Shown here: positions 36,828 through 49,152 of the stretch, in pieces
Numbering within the stretch: position 1 is the stretch's first letter
How the letters are laid out: the number at the start of each line of letters is the position of its first letter
Source: Acheta domesticus
Taxonomy: Eukaryota > Arthropoda > Insecta > Orthoptera > Gryllidae
NCBI GenBank assembly: GCA_031308135.1
Contig: JAHLJT010000631.1
Span: forward strand, 148,062,580-148,126,579
Direction of reading: 5' to 3'
DNA length: 64,000 nucleotides
The notes under the pieces: model-generated
Database searches by the model: none
What the model saw: the letters and a program-made list of their open reading frames with translations, nothing else
Told to the model about the DNA's origin: nothing
Position numbers and translations under genes: made by a program

Positions 36828-37948
36828 TATATGTCTATCCCATGTGCCCCGATATCTAACTTCCATTACCGTTATTTCTTGGTGGAACCGCTCGCTTTGT
36901 TCCTCACACATATTATCAAGATTTTTTGGAAATTTGTCTAGATGGCTATGGAGATGGTGTACCTAAATGCTCACAGTTGTACCGAAATTTTGTAAGTTTA
37001 AAAGCCTTACACCAGTTTTGCACATTTTTCTGCTTTATGATTTATAACCAAAACGTTCTTGACAATTATGCCAAAGCTAAACCAATAACTAGTAAAGTGT
37101 TATTTTTGCTTCCAGTGTCTTTCGTTTCTTTCGTTTTAGTCTGGATGCTAAAATCGCAGCTGTTTGGTTTGGCAAACAGAGGTTAGTGTTAAATCACTGA
37201 ACTTACCTTGAGAGAAGTGGTTTCTTGTAACAACACTTTCATCATATTCACTGCCACTGCTGACTCCTGAATTGCACCCTCTGGGGATTCCTTACAATCC
37301 TCACTAACGGACACAGAGTTTCAGGGAGTGTGATGAATACTGGTATGGGAACGTCAGATACATGTGGCGCAGGTCGCTTTGCTGATTCCAAATAAGGGTA
37401 CTCCCAGTTCTTTTTCTTGTAATAATTGAAGGTTTTTACGATTACAAAACAAAAATAACTATCATCATGATTATTTTAGGGGTCTCGACATACCATCAGT
37501 ACATCAAATTTTTAACTCTCAGTTTTCCAGTGACACTTCACACACGTTTTGTATACCACATGAGGAGCCTACGACTTATCTTTATCCCAGTTTTATACCA
37601 AAATATGTTTCATACATTTTTTCTACAAATATTTCTTTTTTGGTTTTTAATATTTCTTTTCGGTCTTTGTAAAGTTAATTCCCCACAAATGTAGTTATCT
37701 GCATTAGATGCTGTGAGTTTTCTGATAATATAATTCATTGCAATGTTCGTAGCACAAAAACTAGAGCCAATTCAAGGAAACTAATGACATATCTGGATTC
37801 AGCATACCCGATTAACTGCAAATTCGTTGCAAAATCCTGGGCAAGTGGAAAAAAGTTTTTTTTTGTTGAGCAGTGTTATTAAATTAGCACAAATAGTTAT
37901 GTATTTACAATGTAATTTAATAATTATTCCCGATGTACCGGATCTGCG

Positions 37949-37989
<41 letters not shown>

Positions 37990-38461
37990 CCAAATTGCTT
38001 CTTCTACTGTTACTGAATGTCAAATCTACCATTTGCTTACCATGAAACTGTTTGGGCCACCCGACCCGCCCGCCATACGGCGGACGCCAAACCTCCGTGA
38101 AAGTTTTTTGGCTATTGATTGCCGCGGATTTGCTCGTTGCTTGCAGACATTTTCTCACTTCTGGATCACACTTCAACTTCTGACTGATCTTAGCGGTCGC
38201 TGCACCTAAATAACTCAAATCACTTTCAGGTTGCACTACAATCAGCAATTTTATTTTTACTTCAATGAACGAATACAACTTCGCAGAACTTTTGGTTACA
38301 ACTATCACTCCCAAACAAAAACTTTTTTACCTCCCAAAAAAATCGACTTCCTTCTCATTATCAACAAAGGCCCCTAACAACCACCTGCCATTGTCTACTC
38401 TTTTCCTGAATAATTAGTATATCACAATATATATATATATGTTATATTTATGACCTTCTGT
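36828..38461. other. No gene recognised; AT-rich intron-like DNA
   Basis: Contains a (TA)n tract at about 37951-37985 and a moderate GC patch at 38050-38130. No convincing exon. Confidence 0.45.
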
Positions 38462-38586
38462 TAATTGTAATGGATTAAAGTATCTATTAATTATAGACAG
38501 TCAATTTCCAGCAAAATGTTGTGCCAGTGCCAAATAAATAAAAATTTCGCTGGAAGTTGACTATCTATAAACAACATTTTAAACCA
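38462..38586. repeat. Small foldback element (~125 bp)
   Basis: TAATGGATTAAAG...ATAGACAGTCAATTTCCAGC is mirrored by GCTGGAAGTTGACTATCTAT...TTTAAACCATTA. Stem of about 40 bp with a short AT loop. Confidence 0.7.
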
Positions 38587-38608
38587 TTACACACTCACAC
38601 ACACACAC

Positions 38609-38655
<47 letters not shown>
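38587..38655. repeat. (CA)n(TA)n microsatellite
   Basis: CACACA run followed by about 22 TA units. Confidence 0.95.
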
Positions 38656-38659
<4 letters not shown>

Positions 38660-40057
38660 AAACGAGTCGTGGATTGACTCTGCACAAGATTTATGATAAA
38701 GAAAAAGGGGTCAGGGATTCTTACCCGGGAATGGGCTCCGGATCCAATCACGTGCATAATGGATACTTGTGGATAACTAGAACCTTTTTTATTACATAAA
38801 TAATCACCATACAAAATTGGTTGCCCTTGGTGCTCACAGGAGCATTTACTCTGTTCTTTCCCTGTGTTTAATTACATCCCATTTACAATTTCTCCGTTAT
38901 CCTGGGGCTTCACTCCTTTATTATGATTTCAACATTGGGAGTGGAACTCAACTCAAGATCACTGTTAGCTACTGGCTAATTACTTTCCCTCCCAATCTTA
39001 CGACCGCTTTTACTCACGATACTCCAGTCTGAATCACGCCGTTTCATGCTCGCCCATCCGCCGTCGGGCCGACGCCTCGCGCCGCACCGTCCGCGCTCGG
39101 GCCTCCTCGTGCCGCAGGATGCCAGCGCGGGGAGGGGAGTCCAGCGGGGCCGATTGCCTTCGCTGCTCCTACCACTTGCTCTATGCGTTGTCTTCTTACG
39201 TGTCTTGTCGCGCCACCTCACCCTTCGGGTAAGTCCGCTTCCTTCTGCTGTGCTCGGAAAGGCGGGGGGGACGCTTCGCCGCCGTCGGTCTCTTCCCACC
39301 CCACTCGTGGCCGCTGTGGTATACTTCGAAACGTTACCAGAACGTTTCGACTGCATCAGTACGTAGTCCTCCCAACTCACTTTTCATTGACTCGCTTTCC
39401 TCAATAGCGATGTCGTTTGGATGAATAGCGGTTTCATCACACTCGAGTTGCATTGCAGCTTCACACGACTCGCCCACTTGTATTATGAAACACTGTTTTC
39501 TCGTTCTCTTACATCACAGTTTCTAGCTTTTGTTTGTAATTGTCATCGACTGATCACCTTAATTGCACTTAATGACGTCGAATACATTGTTCCATTCCTC
39601 TACACTGTTCTGCCCACTCCACGTGTTGACTATTCACCGCTTGTGATACTTCACCACTCTCTTGTACCCGTTTTGTCTCGTCTCACTCCTCAATTAACGC
39701 TTCCACTTTTCGTCACACACTTTCTTTGTCACAACGCCTTTCCAGTTCTATTGCATAACGCTCACTTTCATTGTTCTCTCCGGTAGATAGTCCGTTCTAC
39801 CCCACACGTCTGGACTCCATGAATCTCTCTCCGCCACTGTTCACACTCTTCCTTCCGCTCGCACCGCAGCCGTCCGTCTCCTACCTCCCCCATTGCTCTA
39901 CTACCGATGCCGTGCTCGTGATTCGTGGCCTCCGGTTCTTCGCACAGAACCGGCTCCGGCACCCGACTCCGTCGGTGTGCCGGCCGCTGCCGCGCAGTTC
40001 AAACGTACGATATGCATCGGAACGCGTTGTTATCGTATTAGTGATAACAATTCGTTT

Positions 40058-40061
<4 letters not shown>
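38656..40061. mobile_element. Possible short-TIR insertion between TA tracts
   Basis: ATTGAAACGA at 38656-38665 is inverted as TCGTTTCAAT at 40052-40061, both directly next to TA microsatellites. A TTGTTATC/GATAACAA hairpin lies just inside the right end (about 40027-40050). The interior is GC- and CT-rich (39040-39330 especially) without a recognisable transposase. The 10 bp match could be chance; low confidence. Confidence 0.35.
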
Positions 40062-40099
<38 letters not shown>

Positions 40100-40110
40100 A
40101 AATATATTTC

Positions 40111-40143
<33 letters not shown>
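40062..40143. repeat. (TA)n microsatellite
   Basis: Two TA runs separated by ATTGAAATATATTTCA. Confidence 0.9.
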
Positions 40144-42388
40144 CCGAACGTACCTTTAATTCCTTAATTTTGGGAAATTTGATTATGTCCAGCACATATT
40201 AATCTCTCTTTCTGGAGATATAGAATATTTGTTGAGGACACGGGATCATTTCCAGGGTGGATTACCTTGATAAGAACATATGTGGATATAATGAAAATAT
40301 CAATTTCTATAACATATACCATATTTATTCCTACGTGACTTATTAGTATGATTTTTAATCCTCATCATTATATTGAAACCGTCCTAGTTATCAGGGTGTG
40401 TGGGATCTTCCACCACGTTACACCTATTTTTTTAAAATTATTTTAAAAAAATATTACACGAAACCAGTTTCCGAATTTCTTAATAATTTGGGCGCCAGGA
40501 AATGGTTACAGTTAAATCCCTGATTATATTATCAATTCTCGTAAATAAAAATCCTGTTGCTCGGTCGATTGGGTTCTTATAAAATAATTGTTGCCTCTTA
40601 CTCCGCAACCAACTACTCAATCTGCCATTCATACAAAGTGACGAGGATTCTGAAATATCTACTCTAGGATTACACGTAATGACAAATGAAAATAAGCTTT
40701 CTTTCAACAATGAATTACAGTTTATTAAGCATGAAAGATCAATCATTTACCTTATAATAGATTGTTTCAATTTAGCATTAGGCCATGAGCATCTTTTTGT
40801 TATTACAAGCGTTATAAGAACCGTTATCCGATCTTCCTTCTTCGCGCGCACGACGCTTCGCGTTCGACGTTGCCACGTAGAATCTTGTCGCTGTAGTCCA
40901 ATCTTCATTCTTGCTAAAGTCCACGAGGATCCAAGACCAAGTCGAAACTTCTTCTAATCACATTAAAAACATGCCTACACACTTTATCTTGCCCCTCAGG
41001 TGGGCACCTATTTTCAACTAATTACTTTCCCAAAAACAGAGTAATATCCCTCACACCTAACCTTGTAACTCACAATTCAATGGTAAAATTTTATAAGTCT
41101 ACACTTGTAGCTCAACCGCGAAAATACTCTAAGATCACTTTCCAGTATTCACTCCCACGAAATATCCCAAGTCTCAATAAGTATTATTCGAACTTAACAC
41201 AGCTCTCAGCGATCCGTTCACCACCACGACACGAGACGGGATGAATTAATATTCCCCTGGTCAATCCTTGAAACCTCGCCTTATTTGTCTTTCCATTGTT
41301 TTTCAAACTTTTTCGAAACGTCCGTTGACGTCACCCTTCCTGTCCCATTTCTGAACCAATTACAATCTTGTGGTCACTACGGTGCACCTCCGCACCCGCT
41401 TTTAAACTAACTCATATCTCGCGTTGCTACGGTGTCATACTGCATGTTTGCACCGTAGCAACCCAGCTCCGGCAGTATCTACGGTGTCACTTACGCCCGT
41501 CTTCCAACGAATTCGTATTGTTCGCATTGCTACGGTGCCAGTGCCACCAGCGTGTTTACACGCATATCGCACCTTTCTCAGAATGAACTCGCGTTTTTTA
41601 TGTTTCTACGGTGCCACCTGCGTACCTGCACCATAGAAACCCAAGTTTTTTGGTGATATCTAGAATATTTAGTCCTTTATTTACTTCAATAAATGTACGT
41701 CATTTATGGTATGTCACAATATCAACTATTCATACATCAGTAATTATTATTCTTTATTAACAAGATTAGTTATCTTTCTATATCCCTTGATATCATTATC
41801 TTGATAACAACATAGTTTTTCACTTTAGTTATTTTTGTAATGATTTACACAAATACAATTAAATTCTACACTTTTCCTCCCTTTTGCCAATATGTCAGTT
41901 TAATTAATTATCAGAGAACAAGGAATCTTAACCCTACACAAAAAAGCATTACCCACAAACAAATATATACACAGAGATTATTAGTACACAATTCAGTCTA
42001 ATTTCCCACCATTCCATTGTAACCCAAGTATTATTTCCCGTTAATCCTCCTGATTACCTTAATCAAATTCCCCGACTCGGGCAGTGGTGTCACTTCGAAG
42101 CTCTCTCCGCCGCCTGATCGTCGTGTCCTCCCCTTCGGGGCGCATCGTCGCCGCTCGGCTCCCGTCGTCTATCACCTCTGCCGGTGACGCAACGCGCCCT
42201 CTGCGCGCCAGGCCAGCATCTCTACCTCCACACGTTCGCTACGCCGAACCACGCAGCATGCCTTATGCGCCGTGATAGCTTCTGGGTTTCGCCATTTTCA
42301 AATTCCTTGTTCTATTATTTTTCTTTTTGATGAAGGACCATAAAGCAATTTTATATTTATATTTATTTATAGTCGCAAAATTATATAT
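40144..42388. other. Unassigned DNA with a CTACGGTG array
   Basis: No convincing exon. Contains the spaced array at 41377-41636 and a GC-rich patch at 42070-42270 resembling in composition 39040-39330. It may belong to unidentified long elements. Confidence 0.4.
41377..41636. repeat. Five spaced CTACGGTG motifs with inverted partners
   Basis: CTACGGTG at 41377, 41427, 41479, 41530 and 41606: intervals 50, 52, 51 and 76 bp. The second pairs with CACCGTAG at 41451 and the fifth with CACCATAG at 41629, forming GTTGCTACGGTG/CACCGTAGCAAC and GTTTCTACGGTG/CACCATAGAAAC hairpins. Role unknown. Confidence 0.75.
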
Positions 42389-42398
42389 ATAATTAATA

Positions 42399-42432
<34 letters not shown>
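42389..42432. repeat. TA-rich microsatellite
   Basis: Imperfect then perfect TA units. Confidence 0.85.
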
Positions 42433-42438
<6 letters not shown>

Positions 42439-42790
42439 GAAAACGTTGAGGCTTCGTATAAGGTACTTCCAAAAATCATAATATCCGTTTCAAACTCTCG
42501 GAGTCTCGAGTTCTTTTAGAGCTAAAGGTGAATATGAAATTTGGAGAAAATCGTCTGATCGCTATAGTTGACCGCAGATAGACGTGCAGAGACACAGAGG
42601 AATCTTTTGCTGGTAATCAATTTTTCTATATCAAAGACAATGCGCATACTGATTACATGTTAGAGGAAGAAATTTATCACATAGAAACAAGATTTATCCT
42701 CTTTCCAGTGCTCGACAATAAGAGTTTCAATGACGAAAAATCGACGATTTCTCGCCTACAATTACAAACTTTTTTTATAATACATAGTGA
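42433..42790 (-). mobile_element. HINE-like element, copy i, fragment
   Basis: Contains ATTTTGAAAACG, TCCGTTTCAAACTC, a GATAGACGTGCAGAGACACAG microsatellite remnant and TCAATTTTTCTATATCAAAG, in the order of copies d and e. Diverged. Confidence 0.5.
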
Positions 42791-42917
42791 AGTGAGAAAA
42801 TAAAAAATAAATCGTATACCTCAGAAAAAGAATCTTATATACAACTTAATTAATACCTATTCTAACACTTTATGCACACCACTTCCACTTCACTTCACCG
42901 CATTGCACTGTACTCCA

Positions 42918-43562
42918 CAGTGGCGGCTCTACCATAAGGTCACATGGTCACGTGCCCTCCCACTTGTAAAGGAAAATATTAATAGTGGACTGAAATGCGT
43001 GTCATATTATCGAGTAATAATTCTAGAGAATTTACGTTAAGGTTTTCACTGGCGATATCGATACTATTTCACAGCGCACATAACGAAGTAGTTGTGGCAA
43101 CAGGGCGAAGTCCGCAAGCTTCGTGTGACCAGCTCCCTCCCGTTCAGCAAAGCTTTTCCTCATAGTGCGAGGAAAAAAAGGGAGGGGGTAATGCTCCCTT
43201 AAGGCCCTTCACGGTCACAAGTTTTTTGTGACTGCCACTGCAAGCGCCACTTTACAGATGTATAAACAACGCTCATAGTGTCTGAGAAATGAAATGCTGA
43301 TTAGCTCAGGGCCCGCGTAATCTTCATAATATCAGCAGCTGTGATTCTGTGAGATTTTTTTTTCTTGATCGTGAGCGTTTGTTGTTTCAATTGAATTGTT
43401 GTCTCTTCTCACTCTGCTTAGTTAATATGTGAGAAACCAATGAGGAATTTCAAGTGTTTTTTCAGTTTACAGCGCTTACACTTCAAAATAAAATTTTTAT
43501 TAGTTATTTTCTAGCTTTTTGTTTTGTGCCCTACCTGGCCTGAAGTTTAGGAGCCGCCACTG
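42918..43562. mobile_element. Non-autonomous hAT element (645 bp)
   Basis: Terminal inverted repeats CAGTGGCGGCTC at 42918 and GAGCCGCCACTG at 43551-43562. Flanked by an exact 8 bp duplication GTACTCCA (42910-42917 and 43563-43570). TIR wording and 8 bp duplication are the hAT signature. No transposase frame. Confidence 0.9.
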
Positions 43563-43764
43563 GTACTCCACCATTTCTAAATTTTATGTTAGATACTTTT
43601 CTCTATAAACTACCCGTCACACTATAATTTTCCCGACTATAGCTTCTCCTCACCTCCTTACTTTCATTTCACTTTTCCCCCTATTGATTCCCTATATTTT
43701 TCCTAAAATTTGCCTAAATCCCCACAATGAGTAAGGAATTAGCTCAAAAACTGGTGCAGGCAAG

Positions 43765-43938
43765 ATGTACACGCAAGCTTCCGCGGCTCGAGTTCATTAC
43801 TTCTCGGCTGTCCGGGTGACGCCGCGTCGTTGGTGGCAGGGCAGTGAGGTCACTGCCCTGAGGAAGCCTACGACATGTTAGGCGAAACGTCGGCCTCTCT
43901 GCCAACGACGCGGCGTCACCCAGACAGCCGAGAAGTAA
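43765..43938. mobile_element. 174 bp hairpin element with 13 bp target duplication
   Basis: Flanked by TGGTGCAGGCAAG at 43752-43764 and 43939-43951. Arms of about 42 bp (43795-43839 and 43899-43940) pair nearly perfectly; the right arm overlaps the duplication by two bases. Between them lie a 9 bp stem GGGCAGTGA/TCACTGCCC, the box CTGAGGA (43858-43864), a GCCTA/TAGGC stem and GAAA (43884-43887), an arrangement like a hammerhead-ribozyme core. Confidence 0.75.
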
Positions 43939-44061
43939 TGGTGCAGGCAAGTTATTCCAATCTAATTACGTTCGGTTTACAAAGGAGAATTTGCCTGCCT
44001 CCGTTCATTGCATTCTTGAGTGTACTTGCGTACAGAAACATAGCATGGTTCTGTTGCGCAG

Positions 44062-44265
44062 GTGAGCATCGGAGCGGACGGGGGCAACTGCATCACATCG
44101 CTGTCGGCGAGCAGAGTGGCCACGCCGCCCGCCTGGGGTTTCGACGCCCGCGGACACGCGTACGCAGACAACGGCGGCCGCTGCCTCTCGCACCAGGGCT
44201 CTCTACAGCAGGGGCCCACGCTACCCCCCACGTCCCCGCCCCCGCCGCTTTACCACTGCCTCTGA
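44062..44265 (+). CDS. tap: Probable C-terminal exon of the neurogenin/tap gene
   Basis: 67 codons plus stop after a good acceptor (GGTTCTGTTGCGCAG, AG at 44060-44061). Joined in phase 0 to the exon ending at 28683 it continues the frame as VSIGADGGNCITSL, then a Pro/Ser-rich tail ending PPPPLYHCL. The high GC content matches the bHLH exon and contrasts with the surrounding AT-rich DNA. I infer membership from phase, composition, order and strand, not from a signature domain; if correct the intron is 15,378 bp. No clear AATAAA follows closely. It could instead be a GC-rich exon of another gene. Confidence 0.6.
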   Translation: MSIGADGGNCITSLSASRVATPPAWGFDARGHAYADNGGRCLSHQGSLQQGPTLPPTSPPPPLYHCL

Positions 44266-46336
44266 AGACACGCACAGGAAGGCGCCAGTCCAATGGGGAA
44301 GATATAGTTCTTCCAAACTCCCTTTTGCCCTCTGAAACGTACTCAGCTGCGGCATGTTTAACGTGACTTTTCTCTTTGCGAAACAGACTTTTCTCTTTTT
44401 CCCTAATGGGATGCGAAACTCGAAGCACGAAATAATCGAAAGCCTGTATCTCGAAGAACATTCAAATTTGTTACCTTGAATCTTACAGATTTTGGACATT
44501 CGAATTTCATCTGATCTTGGGATTATAAACCAAACATCAGTTTTCGTAAAAATGACGCGTGACAGATGTTAAATCTTCATGAAGTCTGGAAAATGTTTCT
44601 GTGGTGAACAGGGGAAGATGTTGAGTGTTCATCAACGCATTAAATACAACTTGTAGATAAATATTTAAGCAATGGTTTTTGATGTTTAAAAAATATGCTT
44701 TTTAAATTTATTTTCAAGATACAATATTGAAAATATGAGGATACAAAGCAATAACTTCATTCAAGAAATTGCTCATTTACTTTTCTACAAATTATTCAGA
44801 CTACAGAGTTGGTGATCTTCATTGCTCGAATGAAATAATCGCTTTGTGATAGCTGACGTATGTAGTGCAATCGTGAATCTAATCTTTGTGCCGAACGTGA
44901 GGATACTGCATTGATTGTCGTCCCGTGGCATGTAGTAAACTCAGTATGTGATTTTCTCATTTTCAATAATTTTGTCCTCCAAAGTTGAATTTATGATTTG
45001 GCATTAACTGAAAGAAAATTTCCATTGAAATCTCTTTCAGGATGATGGGAATTTGATCCAGTTCTTTTTCAAGTTCTGTGCCTCTACTGATGTATGAGAT
45101 TGTAACATAGCGATGAATAATACATAGAATATTCTGTTTTTGTGAAATTTAAATTGTTATGATCATAATCCGCCGTAAGCTCTCTGAGTTTCTGATGCCC
45201 ATTACTCTCCAGCACTATATGCACCCATTGACAGGGATTCAACTTGTTTAGCTTTCAATTATTATCTGTTACAAATGTATTTACAATCAATATTATTTCA
45301 CCATCTATTTCCATGGCATGAAAGGTGTCTCAAATCTATATCTACGATAATCATTTGCAGCTACAGCTTTATAGAATGTGAATGTAACCTTGTGTGTCTG
45401 CAATTTGATATTGCCTAACGATGAAGGGTAGACACTGACGTCAATTGTTTCCACAAATTTAATCTCGTTCCGTCTATCAGCAGCTAGTGGATGCGAATAT
45501 TCATTTAAACGTTCACCAATTTTGAAAGAAACAGATCATAATAACATCATGTTAATTTGCTTTTCTCAAGGAATTGAATTGTTTTGCTGTTTCTCCTAAA
45601 AGTGTTCATCCCATCATTCTTCAGCAAAGCAGACCAACTAATATCTTTGGAACTTGTAGCTAAGGATTTACTAAGTTTTTTGGTTTTTGAATATGTTTTT
45701 CTTATTTCCAAAATAACAATAATATTCATCTTCTCAACTCTTGTTCCATTTGCTCTCAACAATGCCCATGCATTCACCATCAGTAACACAACATCACGCT
45801 ATCAGTCGTCTATCTTCCCTGCCGCTGCTCTAAACAATGCCTGATAATCCTTAAGGATATCTCTCAGCATTTCCATTGAAATGGATTCTTGAATGATATT
45901 GTACGTTGTATTGGGCGCATTTTACGTTACGCCGATCTGTTTGATGTATTTTTCCTAGGCGCCCTCTACCGGGGATACTTTAACGAGAAATGAGAACGTG
46001 ACAGAGGATTCGTTGTGTCAATACAGAGCACCCAGTATAGAGCTAAGTCAACGGTTCTATCGTTCTTCTTTTATTTTTGTTCCACTGTTGCTTCTTTTTC
46101 TTCTCTTTCAATTTGTTCTCAACAACATTTCTTTCTTCTCATTCTTTCGGCTTTTCTTTCTTCAGTTTATTTCCTTCCTCTTTTTTCTCCTTCTCCTTTT
46201 TTCTCCTGGGTGTATCAGCTAAAATAAATGTGTCAACGCTATTACAGAGGTCGTTGCAACAAGGAGTGTGTACCTCACAAACGTGACCGCGGATTGCGTC
46301 AAACAAGATGACAGCCTTTCAAAAAGCTCAGCTAAA
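44266..46336. other. Possible tap 3' UTR, then unassigned DNA
   Basis: No conserved frame. A pyrimidine-rich tract lies at about 46050-46205; AAAATAAATG near 46220 is the nearest polyadenylation-like hexamer. The end of the transcript cannot be placed. Confidence 0.35.
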
Positions 46337-47012
46337 TTGAAGACTTAAAATAAAAGGATGTAAGTGCCATTTCTGTTTAATTTACAGTATAATGATGAAT
46401 TAATCAAGTCCTATAGCATAAATAAGAACCAAAGACCAGATTCATTTCTTGGTAGTATTACGTGTTGATTGTAAATGGTAGGGGTTAAACGTATATACAC
46501 GACTAAACTCAATTTGGTAGATTTTAAGAACAGGGTTCGGCTCCTATTGACGCGCACGATTCGGTTCCGAACGAGTCACTCGCGGCGCCGCCACAGTGTG
46601 CACACGGCCACGTGGCCAACGCACTTTCGTGTAGAATCGTGACGCTTCGCTACCTGTGTCCACGTTGAGGACGAGGCTCGGGCCTTCGGCCCTCGCGTTA
46701 ACATAAAACATCCTTGAGTCTGTCCAACGCATAATTACCAACGCATTTTATGCATTTAACATTATGCATGCAACGCATTTTATGCATTTAACCATTGTAA
46801 TTCTCCATTACACATTCGCACCACACCGCACAATGCACAATGCAAGCAGTGCTCCCTGAGTGATTCGTTCTCGTGGTCCGCGCGAGTGAACCATGCGCAA
46901 GTGAACCGTGCGCCGTTGTTTTAGTGAGCCGAACCCTGTCCTTAAAATCAGCCCTCATTTTTCTCGAAAGTATGAAAATGGCACTTACATCCTTTTTTAT
47001 TTCAAGCCTTCA
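46337..47012. mobile_element. Inverted-repeat element with a second one nested inside
   Basis: Outer arms: TTGAAGACTTAAAATAAAAG...GTAAGTGCCATTT (46337-46373) and its near inverse at 46975-47012. Inner arms: GATTTTAAGAACAGGGTTCG...CTC (46520-46543) and its inverse at 46926-46949, one mismatch in 24. The inner 430 bp is GC-richer. No transposase; a 65-codon minus frame at 46544-46741 is unassigned. Confidence 0.75.
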
Positions 47013-49152
47013 TTTTATTATTCAAGATTTAAAATGCTAATCTTCAATATTTTTTCTTCCTATGGCGTTGTTTGGAAGTTTTAGATTTCTATTACAATAT
47101 TAATCGAAACTTATATCTTTCCTTCATTTATGATTAAGAATAAACCTCATTTATTGAAACGAAACCTATTTTTGACGGATTATTCACAATTATTACATCT
47201 CCGAAGGTTTCCTTTTGGAATGATTATTAAATGAATTATTAATATTTTTGAATTCGAAAGATTTGAAATTCAGCTGGTCAGAATAACGATTAAAATTAGT
47301 ATTTGCATTTGAATTCAATATTTCATATTTTTCTACCATCTCTTTGCTTCCAAAACCAATGAAGAAAATGTGACGAACAACAAACCAGTGTTGGTGATAC
47401 AAAAATCTTTGAGTTGCCTCAAAACCTCGCGATTCGAGCAAAGAATTTTATTACTTTTTCAGTACTAGTGGATCAAAAGAATGAAGAGATATGATTAATA
47501 TATATTGTTGAATTAAGCACAAGATGTAAGATTGAGGTCATGTCGAATAGATGGTGAATGAATCTAAAACTTATGTTGCGTGTATTCAAAACTACTAAGC
47601 ATTATCTTCATAAGGCCTCATATTGAGGTCCTGGATTTTTAATTCGTAGTCTTTCAGTGTAATTGCACAGAGGTCCTGGATTTTTAATTTGTAGTCTTTC
47701 AGTGTAATTGCAAAGATCATCGAGTCATGAAGTCTCCTTCAGTGAAAGTGGATTTACTCATTCTATGTTTATGCTCACTAGTGAAGGAACCTTCGCATGC
47801 CATCCATTTCCACTGTACAAGTACGTTAAGAACTGTTCTTAAAATTGCCACCTAGAAAGCTTTTCCAGATACCAAAAGTAAGAAAGACAGTTGATGTTAA
47901 AGGGAGATTCGAAGTGACCTTCGCACAAACAAATTAATGCAGTCAATAGTATATTTTTAAAAAATAAAACACTTTTTCTTTTCCTTGCATGTTATTTTAA
48001 CTTTTCCTTCTTATTTTTCTGCCAACAAACTACTCTATGAGAAGTTAGTAGAACCTTTCGGACATTCGTAAATTATTCAGAGCTTACGTTTTATGCTATT
48101 CTATTATCTTTACATGATATTCTTAAATATTCAAAAACTTTTTCGTAGAATAACGATCGTGTTTTGCAAGTGAAAATACATAACAAGCCACGAGCTCAAT
48201 TTCTAATCTATTCAAAATATTCTAGTCTATTACCAATGAATATATGTGACGTTTATTTGCTGTTATCACTTCATTTTCTTTATTTATTTCAATTTTTATT
48301 TTATGTATTTAAATATTGTTTATATTTTTGTAAATGTTCATTTTTGTGCAATTATATGTTTTATTAATATATTAAGTAATTGTAGCAATTTCCTAAAATG
48401 TTAAAAGATAACAAATAAAATAAAAATATTGTAAATCTATTGTAAAATAAAAGCTTTTAATTGCATTTAAAATAAATATATTATTGTAAGTACTTACAAA
48501 ATTACACATACATATACAGAAGTATATTAATATAAATAAACCTTCAGTTTGACATTATCCTGTGTAATTGTGCATGATGACAGGAAAAAAATTAAAACTT
48601 CATTGTGAAAAATCAAAATGTTACTGATATAAGTCCATAATTTACTGCCTTACGATAGTATAGCATTTACATATAATTGATACAGACAATAATTTAAAAT
48701 CTTGTTCAAAATTTTTCATCAGGTTTAAAGTAAGTGAAGAAATGTGTTGTATCCACAGGAAGCAGAAGTTCGGTGGGACAATAGTTCCACAGATGTAGAC
48801 ATCACACTTTAATTAAAGAAACTTTGACAAACAAAATGTAAATGTATACCAGGAGATCCGCGGGTCTATATTAACAAGCCTTGGTTGCGTAGCTCTTGAA
48901 AATTGTGCGGGTGTGACAGTGGTGGGGTTGATTCTCTGCGTGGGATACTACACCACACACTGCTGTTCTACCAGGGGACACAAGTCCCCGGAGTGGGCAC
49001 CTAGAGCTTCGTACATTTATCCGCACCCTTCTCCGCCGCACAAGAACGACTGAAATTTGTGTAATTTCTAAAAATGTTATTTTCTCAAAACCCGTACGTT
49101 GCCATTAAAGTTTCTCCTCGTATGTAACAGTGTATGGTAAATAAATAAAAAC
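47013..49152. other. No gene recognised; AT-rich DNA
   Basis: Contains a tandem duplication at 47632-47715 and a moderate GC patch at 48890-49045. No convincing exon. Confidence 0.45.
47632..47715. repeat. Tandem duplication of about 42 bp
   Basis: GAGGTCCTGGATTTTTAATT...TAGTCTTTCAGTGTAATTGCA occurs twice in succession with few differences. Confidence 0.85.

Noticed and set aside
36926..37186. 86-codon frame as an exon
   Set aside because: AT-rich, no splice signals that join to a neighbour, no domain.
41377..41636. CRISPR array
   Set aside because: Repeat words are only 8 bp, spacing is irregular at the end, and the genome is eukaryotic.
43765..43938. Active hammerhead ribozyme
   Set aside because: The core looks right but no correct cleavage triplet or stem III partner was found, so only hammerhead-like similarity is claimed.
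46544..46741. 65-codon minus frame as a host exon
   Set aside because: Falls entirely inside the inner inverted-repeat element.
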